From: Desulfobacterales bacterium C00003060
Lineage (GTDB): Bacteria; Desulfobacterota; Desulfobacteria; Desulfobacterales; C00003060
Length of the DNA: 6,100 nt
NCBI GenBank assembly: GCA_001751085.1
Contig: MAXP01000310.1
Coordinates: 1 to 6,100 of the forward strand
Reading direction: 5' to 3'
Shown here: positions 1-5,588 of the stretch, piece after piece
Numbering within the stretch: position 1 is the first letter of the stretch
How the letters are laid out: each line of letters begins with the position of its first letter
Notes under the pieces: generated by a model
The model's input: the letters and a program-made list of their open reading frames with translations, nothing else
Databases searched by the model: none
What the model was told of the DNA's origin: nothing
Made by a program: the position numbers and the translations under genes

Positions 1-162
1 ATACTCTATCAATATCGAACTGGTCTCCATCCAGGAATACCTTGAATTTCCTTTCCCAACCAAGCTCTCTCCGCCACAGAAACGGGGAACTTGCAGCAAG
101 CCAGGGGGGGTCTGCGGAGAATACTGGCCAAATGCAATAATGGATTGACAGGACTACTAATG
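1..162. other. Unassigned open frames at left edge (possible gene end or remnant)
   Basis: Two complementary frames in the same codon phase are open here. On the minus strand a frame runs from about 162 to the edge and reads protein-like near the end (WRRELGWERKFKVFLDGD, then QFDIDRV). It has no in-frame ATG, GTG or TTG, and a stop lies just upstream. On the plus strand a frame from position 2 stays open to a TGA at 146-148 and could be the C-terminus of a gene starting outside the window. A run of seven G at 104-110 could be a frameshift or sequencing-error site. I recognise no family in either frame; at most one is real. Confidence 0.2.
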
Positions 163-173
163 TTTAATAGAAT
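145..173 (+). promoter_or_regulatory. Sigma70-type promoter for the radical SAM operon
   Basis: TTGACA at 145-150 (perfect -35) and TAGAAT at 168-173 (5 of 6 to the -10 consensus) are separated by exactly 17 bases. Transcription would start near 180, leaving a leader of about 210 nt before the ATG at 393. The -10 box overlaps the left boundary of the long inverted repeat that follows. The call rests on consensus matching only. Confidence 0.55.
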
Positions 174-388
174 TTTCGGCATCCTTCCTTCACCAGTTCA
201 CACTTTTTTCAAAAAAACGTGCATTATCGAATTGAACACGGATGTTGAAACTGGAAATTCGAAATTAGGTAACGCATCAACATCTTTTTGTTTTTTCCAA
301 TTTCCAGTTTTAAATTTCATTGCCAAAACACAAGATCAACAAAGTGTAAACCACTTCTGAGATTTAGTGAAGGATGCCAATTCTTCTA
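168..388. repeat. Long nested inverted repeat in the leader (palindromic element or structured 5' UTR)
   Basis: Three sets of arms nest in order. GGCATCCTTC at 178-187 pairs perfectly with 369-378. Positions 196-206 pair with 341-351 with one mismatch. AAACTGGAAATT at 248-259 pairs perfectly with 299-310. A competing pair is GATGTTGA 241-248 with TCAACATC 277-284. The outer arm continues imperfectly to 170 and 386, where both ends are flanked by TA. This fits either a decayed TA-targeting miniature element of about 217 bp or an RNA leader whose closing helix starts at the predicted transcription start and ends shortly before the start codon. No protein is likely inside; the rightward frame across 91-360 has no supporting features. 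Confidence 0.6.
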
Positions 389-392
389 AGTC

Positions 393-1328
393 ATGGGTTC
401 TTTCAAACCTGCATATATAGAGACCTGCAACAGAGGGCTTCTGAAGGAAAAGATCGATCATGCCTATGAGATCCTGAAGGCCTGCACCCTTTGCCCCAGG
501 GCCTGTGGCGTGGACCGGCTCTCGGGTGAGAAGGGGATCTGCCAGACAGGTGAACGTGCTATTGTGTCAAGCTTCGGTCCTCATTTTGGGGAGGAGAGCC
601 CACTAGTCGGGAAAAATGGCTCGGGCACCATATTCTTTGCCGGGTGCAACCTCCTGTGCATATTTTGCCAGAACTATGACATCAGCCACGAAGGACAAGG
701 CATTCCCTTTTCTACCGAAGAGATTGCCAAGGCGATGCTTTCCCTCCAGGAAAGGGGGTGTCCCAACATCAACTTCGTGACACCCTCTCACGTAGTGCCG
801 CAGATCTTAGCTGCTGTTGAGGCGGCTGTTAAGCTCGGCCTGCGTGTCCCGCTGGTTTATAATACGGGTGGCTATGACAGGTCTGAAACCCTGGCCCTGC
901 TGGATGGCGTGTTTGATATCTATATGCCTGATTTCAAGTTCTGGGATGCCAAGGTAGCCGAGGAACTCTGCGACGCACCCGATTATCCCGAGGTTGCCCG
1001 TGAGGCACTGAAGGAGATGCGGCGTCAGGTGGGAGACCTGGTGATGGATGGACAGGGGATTGCCCAGAGAGGCCTCCTGATCCGTCACCTGGTGCTTCCC
1101 GAAGGGCTGGCTGGTACACGGCAGGTTATGCGTTTTTTGTCCAGGGAGCTCTCGCCTAACAGCTATGTGAATATCATGGCACAGTACAGACCATGCGGTA
1201 AGGCCTCTGAGGTGCCGGGCCTGCGACGCAACGTCACTGATGAAGAATACCAGGACGCAATTCAGATGGCCCATCAAGAGGGGATCACCAGGCTGGATGA
1301 GCGAAGACGGGTCTTTGCGTTTTGGTAG
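393..1328 (+). CDS. PflX-like radical SAM protein (COG1313 family)
   Basis: This 311-residue radical SAM protein belongs to the family named PflX for its resemblance to pyruvate formate-lyase activating enzymes; its substrate is unknown. The SAM-binding [4Fe-4S] motif is CNLLCIFC (C85, C89, C92: CxxxCxxC). An N-terminal set, C31, C34, C38 and C50, resembles a second metal or Fe-S site typical of this family. YNTGGYD (156-162) matches the glycine-rich SAM-contact region, and the family signatures around DIYMPDFKFWD, RGLLIRHLVLP and MAQYRP follow. The length is normal. The start is fixed: an in-frame TAA lies at 387-389, and no later start would keep the N-terminal cysteines. The Shine-Dalgarno is weak. 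It is the first gene of a probable three-gene transcript. No glycyl radical enzyme lies in the window, so activase function is not implied. Confidence 0.9.
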   Translation: MGSFKPAYIETCNRGLLKEKIDHAYEILKACTLCPRACGVDRLSGEKGICQTGERAIVSSFGPHFGEESPLVGKNGSGTIFFAGCNLLCIFCQNYDISHEGQGIPFSTEEIAKAMLSLQERGCPNINFVTPSHVVPQILAAVEAAVKLGLRVPLVYNTGGYDRSETLALLDGVFDIYMPDFKFWDAKVAEELCDAPDYPEVAREALKEMRRQVGDLVMDGQGIAQRGLLIRHLVLPEGLAGTRQVMRFLSRELSPNSYVNIMAQYRPCGKASEVPGLRRNVTDEEYQDAIQMAHQEGITRLDERRRVFAFW

Positions 1329-1350
1329 TTCATGACTGTGCGGGGTAAAT

Positions 1351-1986
1351 ATGGGAAGGATATTTGCTGTAGGCGACATACACGGGTGCCTTGACAAGTT
1401 GGTGCCGCTAATGGGAATGATCGATATTGACTTCAAAAGGGATACGCTTGTTTTCATAGGAGACTATATAGACCGTGGGCCAGATTCAAAGGAGGTGGTA
1501 GACTATCTGATTGATCTGACCAGGCGACAAACCAGCGTGGTCCTTCTGAAGGGGAATCATGAACTGATGCTCCAGGCTTACTTAAGTGGGACCGACAGGT
1601 ACGGCTTTCTGGCCAATGGCGGGCGAGCAACCATGGATAGTTATTATAAGGACAGTGATCATTCCGGATCCAACCCTATACCCGGCACGCATCTCGATTT
1701 CTTTGACAGCCTCCGTCTATATTATGTGACTGATAAGTACATCTTTGTTCACGCAGGTCTTAAGCCGAACATTCCCTTGGAGAAACAAGAGGAATGGGAT
1801 ATGCTTTGGATACGAGATGAATTTATATCTTCTGACTTTGATTTTGGAAAGTGCGTGATCTTTGGCCACACGCCTTTTCGTGAACCACTGGTTCTTGACA
1901 ACAAGATCGGCATTGATACTGGAGCCGTGTACGGCAACAAGCTCACCTGTGTGGAGCTGCCGGCAGTAAGGTTTTACAGCGTATAA
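1351..1986 (+). CDS. PPP-family metallophosphatase (serine/threonine phosphatase or ApaH/PrpE-like)
   Basis: A 211-residue cytoplasmic calcineurin-like phosphoesterase with all signature blocks of the PPP family in order: GDIHG (8-12), GDYIDRG (37-43), GNHE (68-71), an NGGRAT block (89-94), H134 in VHAG and H173 in FGHTPF. These residues bind the two catalytic metals and the phosphate. Bacterial members are either protein phosphatases (PrpA/PrpB type) or diadenosine tetraphosphatases (PrpE/ApaH type), and sequence alone does not decide between them. The size fits the short single-domain bacterial forms. It starts 22 bases after the radical SAM stop, with a weak GGGG element upstream, so co-transcription is likely. 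Its stop codon lies in a tandem octamer, AGCGTATA twice, at 1978-1993. Confidence 0.88.
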   Translation: MGRIFAVGDIHGCLDKLVPLMGMIDIDFKRDTLVFIGDYIDRGPDSKEVVDYLIDLTRRQTSVVLLKGNHELMLQAYLSGTDRYGFLANGGRATMDSYYKDSDHSGSNPIPGTHLDFFDSLRLYYVTDKYIFVHAGLKPNIPLEKQEEWDMLWIRDEFISSDFDFGKCVIFGHTPFREPLVLDNKIGIDTGAVYGNKLTCVELPAVRFYSV

Positions 1987-2009
1987 GCGTATAAAGGGAG
2001 GAACAGCTT

Positions 2010-2633
2010 ATGGGAGTACACGATGTCGTCAAAAACATTGCTTGGTTGGGACATGATGGGTTTCTTATCAAGGCAGACGGCAAAGTTATCGTTATTGATC
2101 CTTTTCAGGTCAGGGAATGCGAGCCCGCAGATATTCTCCTGGTCACCCATGAACACTATGATCACTGTTCACCAGAGGATGTCCGGAAGATCCAAAAGGC
2201 TTCGACGGTGATCGTTACTGAGGCCGATTCAGCCAAGAAGCTTTCCGGAGATGTTCGTGTGGTGCGACCCGGTGACAAATTGACGGTTTCAGGAATTCCT
2301 ATTGAGGTCGTGCCTGCCTACAACACAAACAAAGAATTTCATCCGAAACAAAACGGCTGGCTGGGATTTATTCTTACAGTAAACGGTGTGAGGATATACC
2401 ATGCAGGTGACACGGACCTGATACCGGAAATGGAGAACTTTCAGGCAGATATTGCCATGCTCCCTGTTTCAGGTACATATGTTATGACAGCAGAGGAGGC
2501 GGTTGAGGCGGCCAAGGTAATCAAGCCTAAGCTCGTAATTCCCATGCACTACGGTGCCATTGTGGGCTCTGCAGACGATGCCCGCCGGTTTTCAGATGCC
2601 CTGACCGGGATCTGTGAAGTCGTTATGCTGTGA
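2010..2633 (+). CDS. Metallo-beta-lactamase-fold hydrolase (UPF0173/COG2220-like)
   Basis: A 207-residue metal-dependent hydrolase of the MBL superfamily. HEHYDH at 47-52 is the HxHxDH zinc-binding motif; H131 and D134 in YHAGDTD and H180 in PMHYG supply the remaining ligands. The opening around WLGHDGFLI, the HPKQNGWLGF segment (111-120) and the overall size match the COG2220 group often called UPF0173, whose natural substrate is unknown. The start has the best ribosome-binding site of the operon: AGGGAGG at 1995-2001, eight bases before the ATG. The gap to the phosphatase stop is 23 bases, so it is probably the last gene of the 393-2633 transcript. No obvious terminator follows; the hairpin at 2676-2718 lacks a T run. 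Confidence 0.88.
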   Translation: MGVHDVVKNIAWLGHDGFLIKADGKVIVIDPFQVRECEPADILLVTHEHYDHCSPEDVRKIQKASTVIVTEADSAKKLSGDVRVVRPGDKLTVSGIPIEVVPAYNTNKEFHPKQNGWLGFILTVNGVRIYHAGDTDLIPEMENFQADIAMLPVSGTYVMTAEEAVEAAKVIKPKLVIPMHYGAIVGSADDARRFSDALTGICEVVML

Positions 2634-2675
2634 CCGTTCACCACCCGAGAGGCCGGACAATTACATCCAAACGTC

Positions 2676-2718
2676 ATTCCGGCGAAGCTTGTCCTCGACC
2701 CGATCGGGGAGCCGGAAT
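2676..2718. repeat. Intergenic palindromic repeat (GTCATTCCGGC type)
   Basis: ATTCCGGC at 2676-2683 is perfectly inverted at 2711-2718. Between them lies a second perfect 10-base palindrome, CCCGATCGGG (2699-2708). The wording GTCATTCCGGCGAAG ... GCCGGAATCCAG matches a dispersed extragenic palindrome type common in proteobacterial genomes (recalled, not searched). No T tract follows, so it is not a standard terminator. A similar opening, GTCATTCCAGAAAG, occurs at 5514-5527 without the second arm. Confidence 0.55.
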
Positions 2719-2784
2719 CCAGTGACTGTTACCCAAACTTATTGAGAACTTGCGAATCGTTCTGGTAACCATGTGAAATTACGC

Positions 2785-2790
2785 TAAAAT
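2785..2790 (+). promoter_or_regulatory. Possible -10 box for the SH3 gene
   Basis: TAAAAT matches the -10 consensus at 5 of 6 positions and lies about 50 bases before the start of the SH3-domain gene. No good -35 stands at the right distance (TTCTGG at 2760 is poor and 19 bases away), so this is only a candidate. Read-through from the upstream operon is an alternative. Confidence 0.25.
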
Positions 2791-2804
2791 GATGTGCGGT
2801 TTAA

Positions 2805-2832
2805 CTCCGAACCCCGAACTCCGAACTCTGAT
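2805..2832. repeat. Heptamer tandem repeat, CTCCGAA type
   Basis: Four consecutive 7-base units: CTCCGAA, CCCCGAA, CTCCGAA and the degenerate CTCTGAT. The array ends five bases before the ATG at 2838 and so occupies the place where a ribosome-binding site would be expected; no purine-rich Shine-Dalgarno is visible. The unit resembles the TCGAAAT/TGGAAAT heptads at 245-266, suggesting one dispersed repeat class. Confidence 0.6.
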
Positions 2833-2837
2833 AGCTC

Positions 2838-3287
2838 ATGAATAAGCCTATGAAAAAGATAGTCATCTGCACCCTTTTGGCGATCGTTCTATGCTATGGC
2901 ACGGCCAGCGCCAAGCGGCTCAGTGTTGCCGTGAACAAGGCCAATGTCCGTTCAGGACCGGGGACAAATTACGAGATTTTGTGGTCCGTTGAAAAGTATT
3001 GTCCCTTTAACATCGTTAAGAAATCCGGGAGCTGGTACGAGATCCGTGACTTTGAAGGGGACAAGGGATGGGTTTACCATTCACTATTGAAAAAGATCCA
3101 TTCCGTTATTGTCAAAGGTACCATAATCAATGTTCGCGAGGGCCCGGGAACAAACTCCAAGGTCTTGTTCCAGGCCGAAAAAGGGGTCAGTTTCAAGGTG
3201 CTTAAGAGCAAAAAACAGTGGCTGAAAGTCCAGCACGCAGACGGCGAGATAGGATGGATACACAAAAGCCTTGTGTGGGGGTATTAG
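2838..3287 (+). CDS. Secreted protein with two SH3b domains
   Basis: A 149-residue exported protein of unknown specific function. Residues 1-25 form a signal peptide: basic MNKPMKK, a hydrophobic core ICTLLAIVLCYG, and a likely signal peptidase I site after ASA (25). Two bacterial SH3 repeats follow. Repeat one (about 28-84) carries NVRSGPGTNYEIL, W66 and GWVYHSLL; repeat two (about 88-146) carries NVREGPGTNSKVL, W128 and GWIHKSLV. SH3b domains in exported proteins usually bind cell wall peptides or other envelope partners, and this protein has no catalytic domain of its own. No lipobox is evident at the predicted cleavage site, so a soluble periplasmic protein is likelier than a lipoprotein. 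Met5 (2850) is an equally possible start, since neither has a clear ribosome-binding site. It stands alone, 204 bases after the preceding gene. Confidence 0.85.
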   Translation: MNKPMKKIVICTLLAIVLCYGTASAKRLSVAVNKANVRSGPGTNYEILWSVEKYCPFNIVKKSGSWYEIRDFEGDKGWVYHSLLKKIHSVIVKGTIINVREGPGTNSKVLFQAEKGVSFKVLKSKKQWLKVQHADGEIGWIHKSLVWGY

Positions 3288-3308
3288 AAAATATCCCTCT
3301 TGTTTTTT
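3277..3308 (+). terminator. Rho-independent terminator after the SH3 gene
   Basis: A stem of GGG plus TATT (3279-3285) pairs with AATA (3290-3293) and CCC (3295-3297) around an AGAA loop, with one bulged T and two extra outer pairs (3277-3278 with 3298-3299). The T-rich TTGTTTTTT (3300-3308) follows. The hairpin overlaps the last codons of the gene. On the opposite strand there is no T run, so it serves only the rightward transcript; the HD gene converges one base after it. Confidence 0.5.
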
Positions 3309-3995
3309 CTATTTGCGTCCCTCATGTTCCTCGATAAGCTTCTCAAAAAATGTCTCCATGAATGCGTTTCGCTCCTTGGCCATACGTCGGCCTTCTGCCG
3401 TAAGCATGCGGTCTTTGATCTTGGACAGCTTTAGCTTGTACTCCCGATATCCCGTGTCTTCCTCGGTGTATGGTTTTGTATCCTCCGGGTCGACACAGGG
3501 GTTGTGGAGCTTGGCCCCCACTTCGCCTGCAAAGAGGAAGGCCCTGGCAACACCCACAGCGCCGATGGCATCCAGTTTGTCGGCATCAAAGAGCGCCTCT
3601 GCTTCTAAGGTCTTTGGCTTGTGGTTTCCACGAAACCTGTGAGATTGAATGCAGTGGATGATATTAGCCCTTTGCTCAGTGGAAATCGGGTATTCTGCCA
3701 GGAGACTCCCGGCTATCTCCGCCCCTTTTTCCGCATGGCAGATTTCACCCTTTGATTCATCTTCATAGGATCGCCCCACGTCGTGAAGGTAGGTCGCTAT
3801 CTCCAATACTTCTAAATCCGCCCCCTCAACCCGGCCAATATGCATAGACAGGTTGTAGACTCGCTGGGTGTGTCCCCAGTCATGGCTGCCTCGGGAATTG
3901 GAAAAGCATCTGACGGCAAAGCCCCTGATGTCTTCAACAGTGGTGGGCATAATCAATTGCTGATGGTGCCGCAGATGCCCCTTGCTATCAGGCAT
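3309..3995 (-). CDS. HD-domain metal-dependent phosphohydrolase
   Basis: A 228-residue HD-superfamily protein. The metal-binding set is visible: H42 in SHDWGHTQRV, the H71-D72 pair in YLHDVGR, H87 and H119 as possible further ligands, and D139 in DADKLDAIGAVG, which is characteristic of the stand-alone HD hydrolases related to COG1418 and YedJ. Such proteins cleave phosphate from nucleotides or related compounds; the substrate cannot be told here. Its ATG overlaps the end of the YqgE gene by 8 bases (ATGCCTGA), and a GGAG lies nine bases upstream inside that gene, so translation is probably coupled. Met16 (3950) is an alternative start that better fits where homology seems to begin but has no ribosome-binding site. 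The last residues converge on the SH3 gene terminator. Confidence 0.85.
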   Translation of the reverse strand: MPDSKGHLRHHQQLIMPTTVEDIRGFAVRCFSNSRGSHDWGHTQRVYNLSMHIGRVEGADLEVLEIATYLHDVGRSYEDESKGEICHAEKGAEIAGSLLAEYPISTEQRANIIHCIQSHRFRGNHKPKTLEAEALFDADKLDAIGAVGVARAFLFAGEVGAKLHNPCVDPEDTKPYTEEDTGYREYKLKLSKIKDRMLTAEGRRMAKERNAFMETFFEKLIEEHEGRK

Positions 3996-4563
3996 GGCCG
4001 GCGGCTCCGGAAAGAAGCCTTACATCGATTCCCAGGAGTTTGGCAGCCTCCTCCCATCGCTTTCCTACCGGGGTTTCGAACAAGATGGTTTCACTGGCAG
4101 GGCAGGTCAGCCATGTATTGTTTATGATCTCCGATTCCATCTGACCGGGGCCCCACGCTGCGCATCCCAGGGTGATAACAAAAGATTCAGGCCCTTGTCC
4201 CTTGGCGAGTTTTTCCACAAGGTCCTTTGAATTGCTCAAGGCAAGCGAGGGCGTAACAGGACGGCAGGCTTCGTGGCCAAACGGGGGTCCATGGACTACA
4301 AAGATTTGGCCCTGGTGAACAGGTCCTCCCATGTGAAGTGGAAGGGAATCCATCTCCGGGACCGATTCCATATGCAACTCCCTAAATACAGTATCCAAGG
4401 TGAATTCCGGATGAATCCTGTTGATCACCAGTCCCACGGTTCCTTCCGCAGTATGTTCGCACAGGTAGGTCACGGTCTGGGAGAAATTCGGATCGGTGAG
4501 GCTGGGCATGGCAATAAGGAAGTATCCTTTAAGGGATGTATGGAATTGCATTTCCTGACTCAT
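3988..4563 (-). CDS. yqgE: YqgE/AlgH family protein (UPF0301)
   Basis: A 191-residue protein of the YqgE/AlgH family, a conserved cytoplasmic family without a settled biochemical role; the AlgH name comes from a regulatory link to alginate production in Pseudomonas. Signatures are GYFLIAMPSLTDPNF (13-27), YLCEHTAEGTVGLVINR (33-49), HMGGPVHQG (77-85) and LGCAAWGPGQME (132-143). I chose the ATG at 4563 over one 20 codons upstream at 4623. GGAG sits five bases before it, the length then matches the usual size of about 187, and the predicted transcription start lies at about 4623, leaving no leader for the longer form. It is the first gene of a two-gene unit with the HD protein. Confidence 0.92.
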   Translation of the reverse strand: MSQEMQFHTSLKGYFLIAMPSLTDPNFSQTVTYLCEHTAEGTVGLVINRIHPEFTLDTVFRELHMESVPEMDSLPLHMGGPVHQGQIFVVHGPPFGHEACRPVTPSLALSNSKDLVEKLAKGQGPESFVITLGCAAWGPGQMESEIINNTWLTCPASETILFETPVGKRWEEAAKLLGIDVRLLSGAAGHA

Positions 4564-4629
4564 TTGTTCTCCACTTATTCCCCTTTCATCATGAGATGGG
4601 AAACGTGGGTAATTGAGATTCATAACACC

Positions 4630-4658
4630 ATCCTAATTCAGTTGAGCTCAGTTGTCAA
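4630..4658 (-). promoter_or_regulatory. Sigma70-type promoter for the yqgE-HD unit
   Basis: Reading leftwards, a perfect TTGACA (4653-4658) is followed after 17 bases by TAGGAT (4630-4635; 4 of 6 to consensus). Transcription would begin near 4623, giving a leader of about 60 nt. The spacer contains the 8-base palindrome TGAGCTCA (4643-4650), which could be an operator or chance. Confidence 0.55.
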
Positions 4659-4767
4659 CAATGCTGGCCTTTCGAGGTATAGTAGCCCTGACGGTATCTT
4701 CTCAATAAGTTGCGAGCTGTGCGGTTACACGTCAGAGCATTCAACACACGAAAAAGAAAAGAATTAT

Positions 4768-4807
4768 CACGAAAGCACGAAAGCACGAAAGATTGAAAGC
4801 ACGAAAA
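4768..4807. repeat. Octamer tandem array CACGAAAG
   Basis: Five consecutive 8-base units: CACGAAAG three times, ATTGAAAG, then CACGAAAA. A loose extra copy, CACGAAAAAG, lies at 4747-4756. The array occupies the spacer between the end of the mazF-like gene and the yqgE promoter, which lie on the same strand. It is not a CRISPR: the units abut without spacers. It shares the pattern CACRRARG with the array at 5564-5583. Confidence 0.7.
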
Positions 4808-4857
4808 AATGCCGGTAACTAACTGGTCAGGCACTATCTAAGGATTTTGAATGGCTG

Positions 4858-5169
4858 TCACAAATTAAGGGCGAAAATAATAGCTTCACGAACCTGTTTG
4901 TTTTTCAATGGTGAAACGACCGTAATTAGAGATCCGATTTTCCGTTTCGAAACCGTCTGTATATGGTCAAAATTGACGGCGCAGTCCCTCGGCATGCCAT
5001 CATCGTTAGATAGAAACACTTCACTCGGTATCTCTCTTATTGTCGATGTGATCGGTGCGATAGTTACCTCACCGAGGTAATCCAAGATTGAATCTCGGGT
5101 CAAAATTAATACAGGACGTTTCTTGTCTGGAGATTTGAACTTATACCATCGTATCTCTCCCCTTTTCAT
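4858..5169 (-). CDS. MazF/PemK-type toxin (endoribonuclease)
   Basis: A 103-residue toxin of the MazF/PemK family, which cleaves RNA at short specific sequences when freed from its antitoxin. Family features are the opening RGEIRWYKF, KRPVLILTRDS (17-27), VTIAPITSTIR (35-45) followed by IPSEVFL, and DGMPRDCAVNFDHIQTV. Aligned by eye with E. coli MazF, R18 and T41 occupy the places of catalytic R29 and T52, so the toxin looks intact. The ATG overlaps the antitoxin stop by four bases (ATGA), the usual coupled arrangement. Length is normal for the chromosomal short forms. The cleavage sequence cannot be predicted. No convincing terminator follows: only a 4-bp TGCC/GGCA stem before a T run (about 4804-4833, leftward). 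Confidence 0.88.
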   Translation of the reverse strand: MKRGEIRWYKFKSPDKKRPVLILTRDSILDYLGEVTIAPITSTIREIPSEVFLSNDDGMPRDCAVNFDHIQTVSKRKIGSLITVVSPLKNKQVREAIIFALNL

Positions 5170-5399
5170 TTATCCCCCCAGTTCTGTTCATCTTCCCAAA
5201 CGCTGAATTCGTCTACTGTCACAGGGTGTAATTCATATCCTTCTCTGTGTCTCTTCTCCTGCTGTTTAAGACTCAGGCTTAGTATGGCTTGCCTTAAAGC
5301 CTGCCGTGTAAAGGCGGAACGGGTGGTTTTAAGTTCTTTAACGATATTGTCAACCGATTCTATAAGCTCTTCATCTAACGTCATTTGAATCGTGCGCAT
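5166..5399 (-). CDS. Ribbon-helix-helix antitoxin of the MazF-type module
   Basis: A 77-residue antitoxin. Residues 1-40 form a CopG/MetJ-type ribbon-helix-helix DNA-binding domain: strand TIQMTLDEEL, helix ESVDNIVKELK, and helix RSAFTRQALRQAIL. The charged tail, with HREGYELHPVTVDEFSVW and an acidic WEDEQNWGD end, is typical of antitoxins that wrap around MazF toxins. It neutralises the toxin and should repress its own promoter. The start is strongly supported by GGAGG (5404-5408 on the opposite strand) five bases before the ATG. The promoter and operator-like repeats directly upstream fit autoregulation. The toxin gene follows with a 4-base overlap. Confidence 0.88.
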   Translation of the reverse strand: MRTIQMTLDEELIESVDNIVKELKTTRSAFTRQALRQAILSLSLKQQEKRHREGYELHPVTVDEFSVWEDEQNWGDK

Positions 5400-5409
5400 A
5401 AGAACCTCC

Positions 5410-5442
5410 GATTAATATGGATTAATATAGCTATTCTAATCC
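5410..5442. promoter_or_regulatory. Operator-like repeats upstream of the antitoxin gene
   Basis: GATTAATAT occurs at 5410-5418 and 5420-5428, a 10-base period that puts both copies on one face of the helix. The second copy, extended to 12 bases (5419-5430), abuts an inverted copy at 5431-5442 matching at 10 of 12 positions. The sites cover the predicted -10 box and transcription start, where a ribbon-helix-helix antitoxin would repress. Binding is inferred. Confidence 0.5.
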
Positions 5443-5461
5443 ACATGAAGGCGTATGTCCA
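5433..5461 (-). promoter_or_regulatory. Sigma70-type promoter for the MazE/MazF-type module
   Basis: Reading leftwards, TGGACA (5456-5461; 5 of 6) and TAGAAT (5433-5438; 5 of 6) are separated by 17 bases. Transcription would begin near 5426, about 26 bases before the antitoxin ATG. The -10 lies inside the inverted repeat noted at 5419-5442. Confidence 0.55.
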
Positions 5462-5563
5462 GAGTATGGCCCGAAATAGGTTCAAATGTGCCTATGTCCC
5501 TATTCCACTGTTGTCATTCCAGAAAGGTAGCCGTTCACGGGCAGCTCGATGCCCTAATTTTAC

Positions 5564-5583
5564 CACAGAGGCACAGAGGACAG
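5564..5583. repeat. Octamer repeat CACAGAGG
   Basis: Two perfect 8-base units, CACAGAGG at 5564-5571 and 5572-5579, followed by a partial ACAG. A/T-rich AATTTTAC precedes it, much as GAATTAT precedes the CACGAAAG array at 4768. It ends six bases before the left arm of the large hairpin at 5589. Confidence 0.5.
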
Positions 5584-5588
5584 CGTTT

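Noticed and set aside
91..360. Rightward frame of 89 codons upstream of the radical SAM gene
   Set aside because: It crosses the long inverted repeat and heptad repeats, has no ribosome-binding site and no protein-like composition.
807..1457. Leftward frame of 216 codons across the radical SAM and phosphatase genes
   Set aside because: It is antisense to two clearly identified genes and carries no recognisable domain.
1978..1993. Tandem octamer AGCGTATA at the phosphatase stop codon
   Set aside because: Only two copies, covering the stop and leading into the next ribosome-binding site; more likely a small local duplication than a functional element.
4564..4623. N-terminal extension of YqgE to the upstream ATG
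   Set aside because: The ATG at 4563 has a well-spaced GGAG, fits the family length, and the predicted transcription start coincides with the upstream ATG.
4768..4807. CRISPR array
   Set aside because: The 8-base units abut with no spacers, and no cas gene is present.
4273..4818. Rightward frame of 181 codons over yqgE and the octamer array
   Set aside because: It is antisense to yqgE, and its C-terminal part is translated repeat units.
4804..4833. Terminator after the mazF-like gene (leftward)
   Set aside because: The T run is preceded only by a 4-bp TGCC/GGCA stem with a large loop, too weak to call.
5539..5554. Hairpin GGGCA/TGCCC as a terminator
   Set aside because: A 5-bp stem followed by a broken A/T stretch, with no rightward gene upstream that it could terminate.
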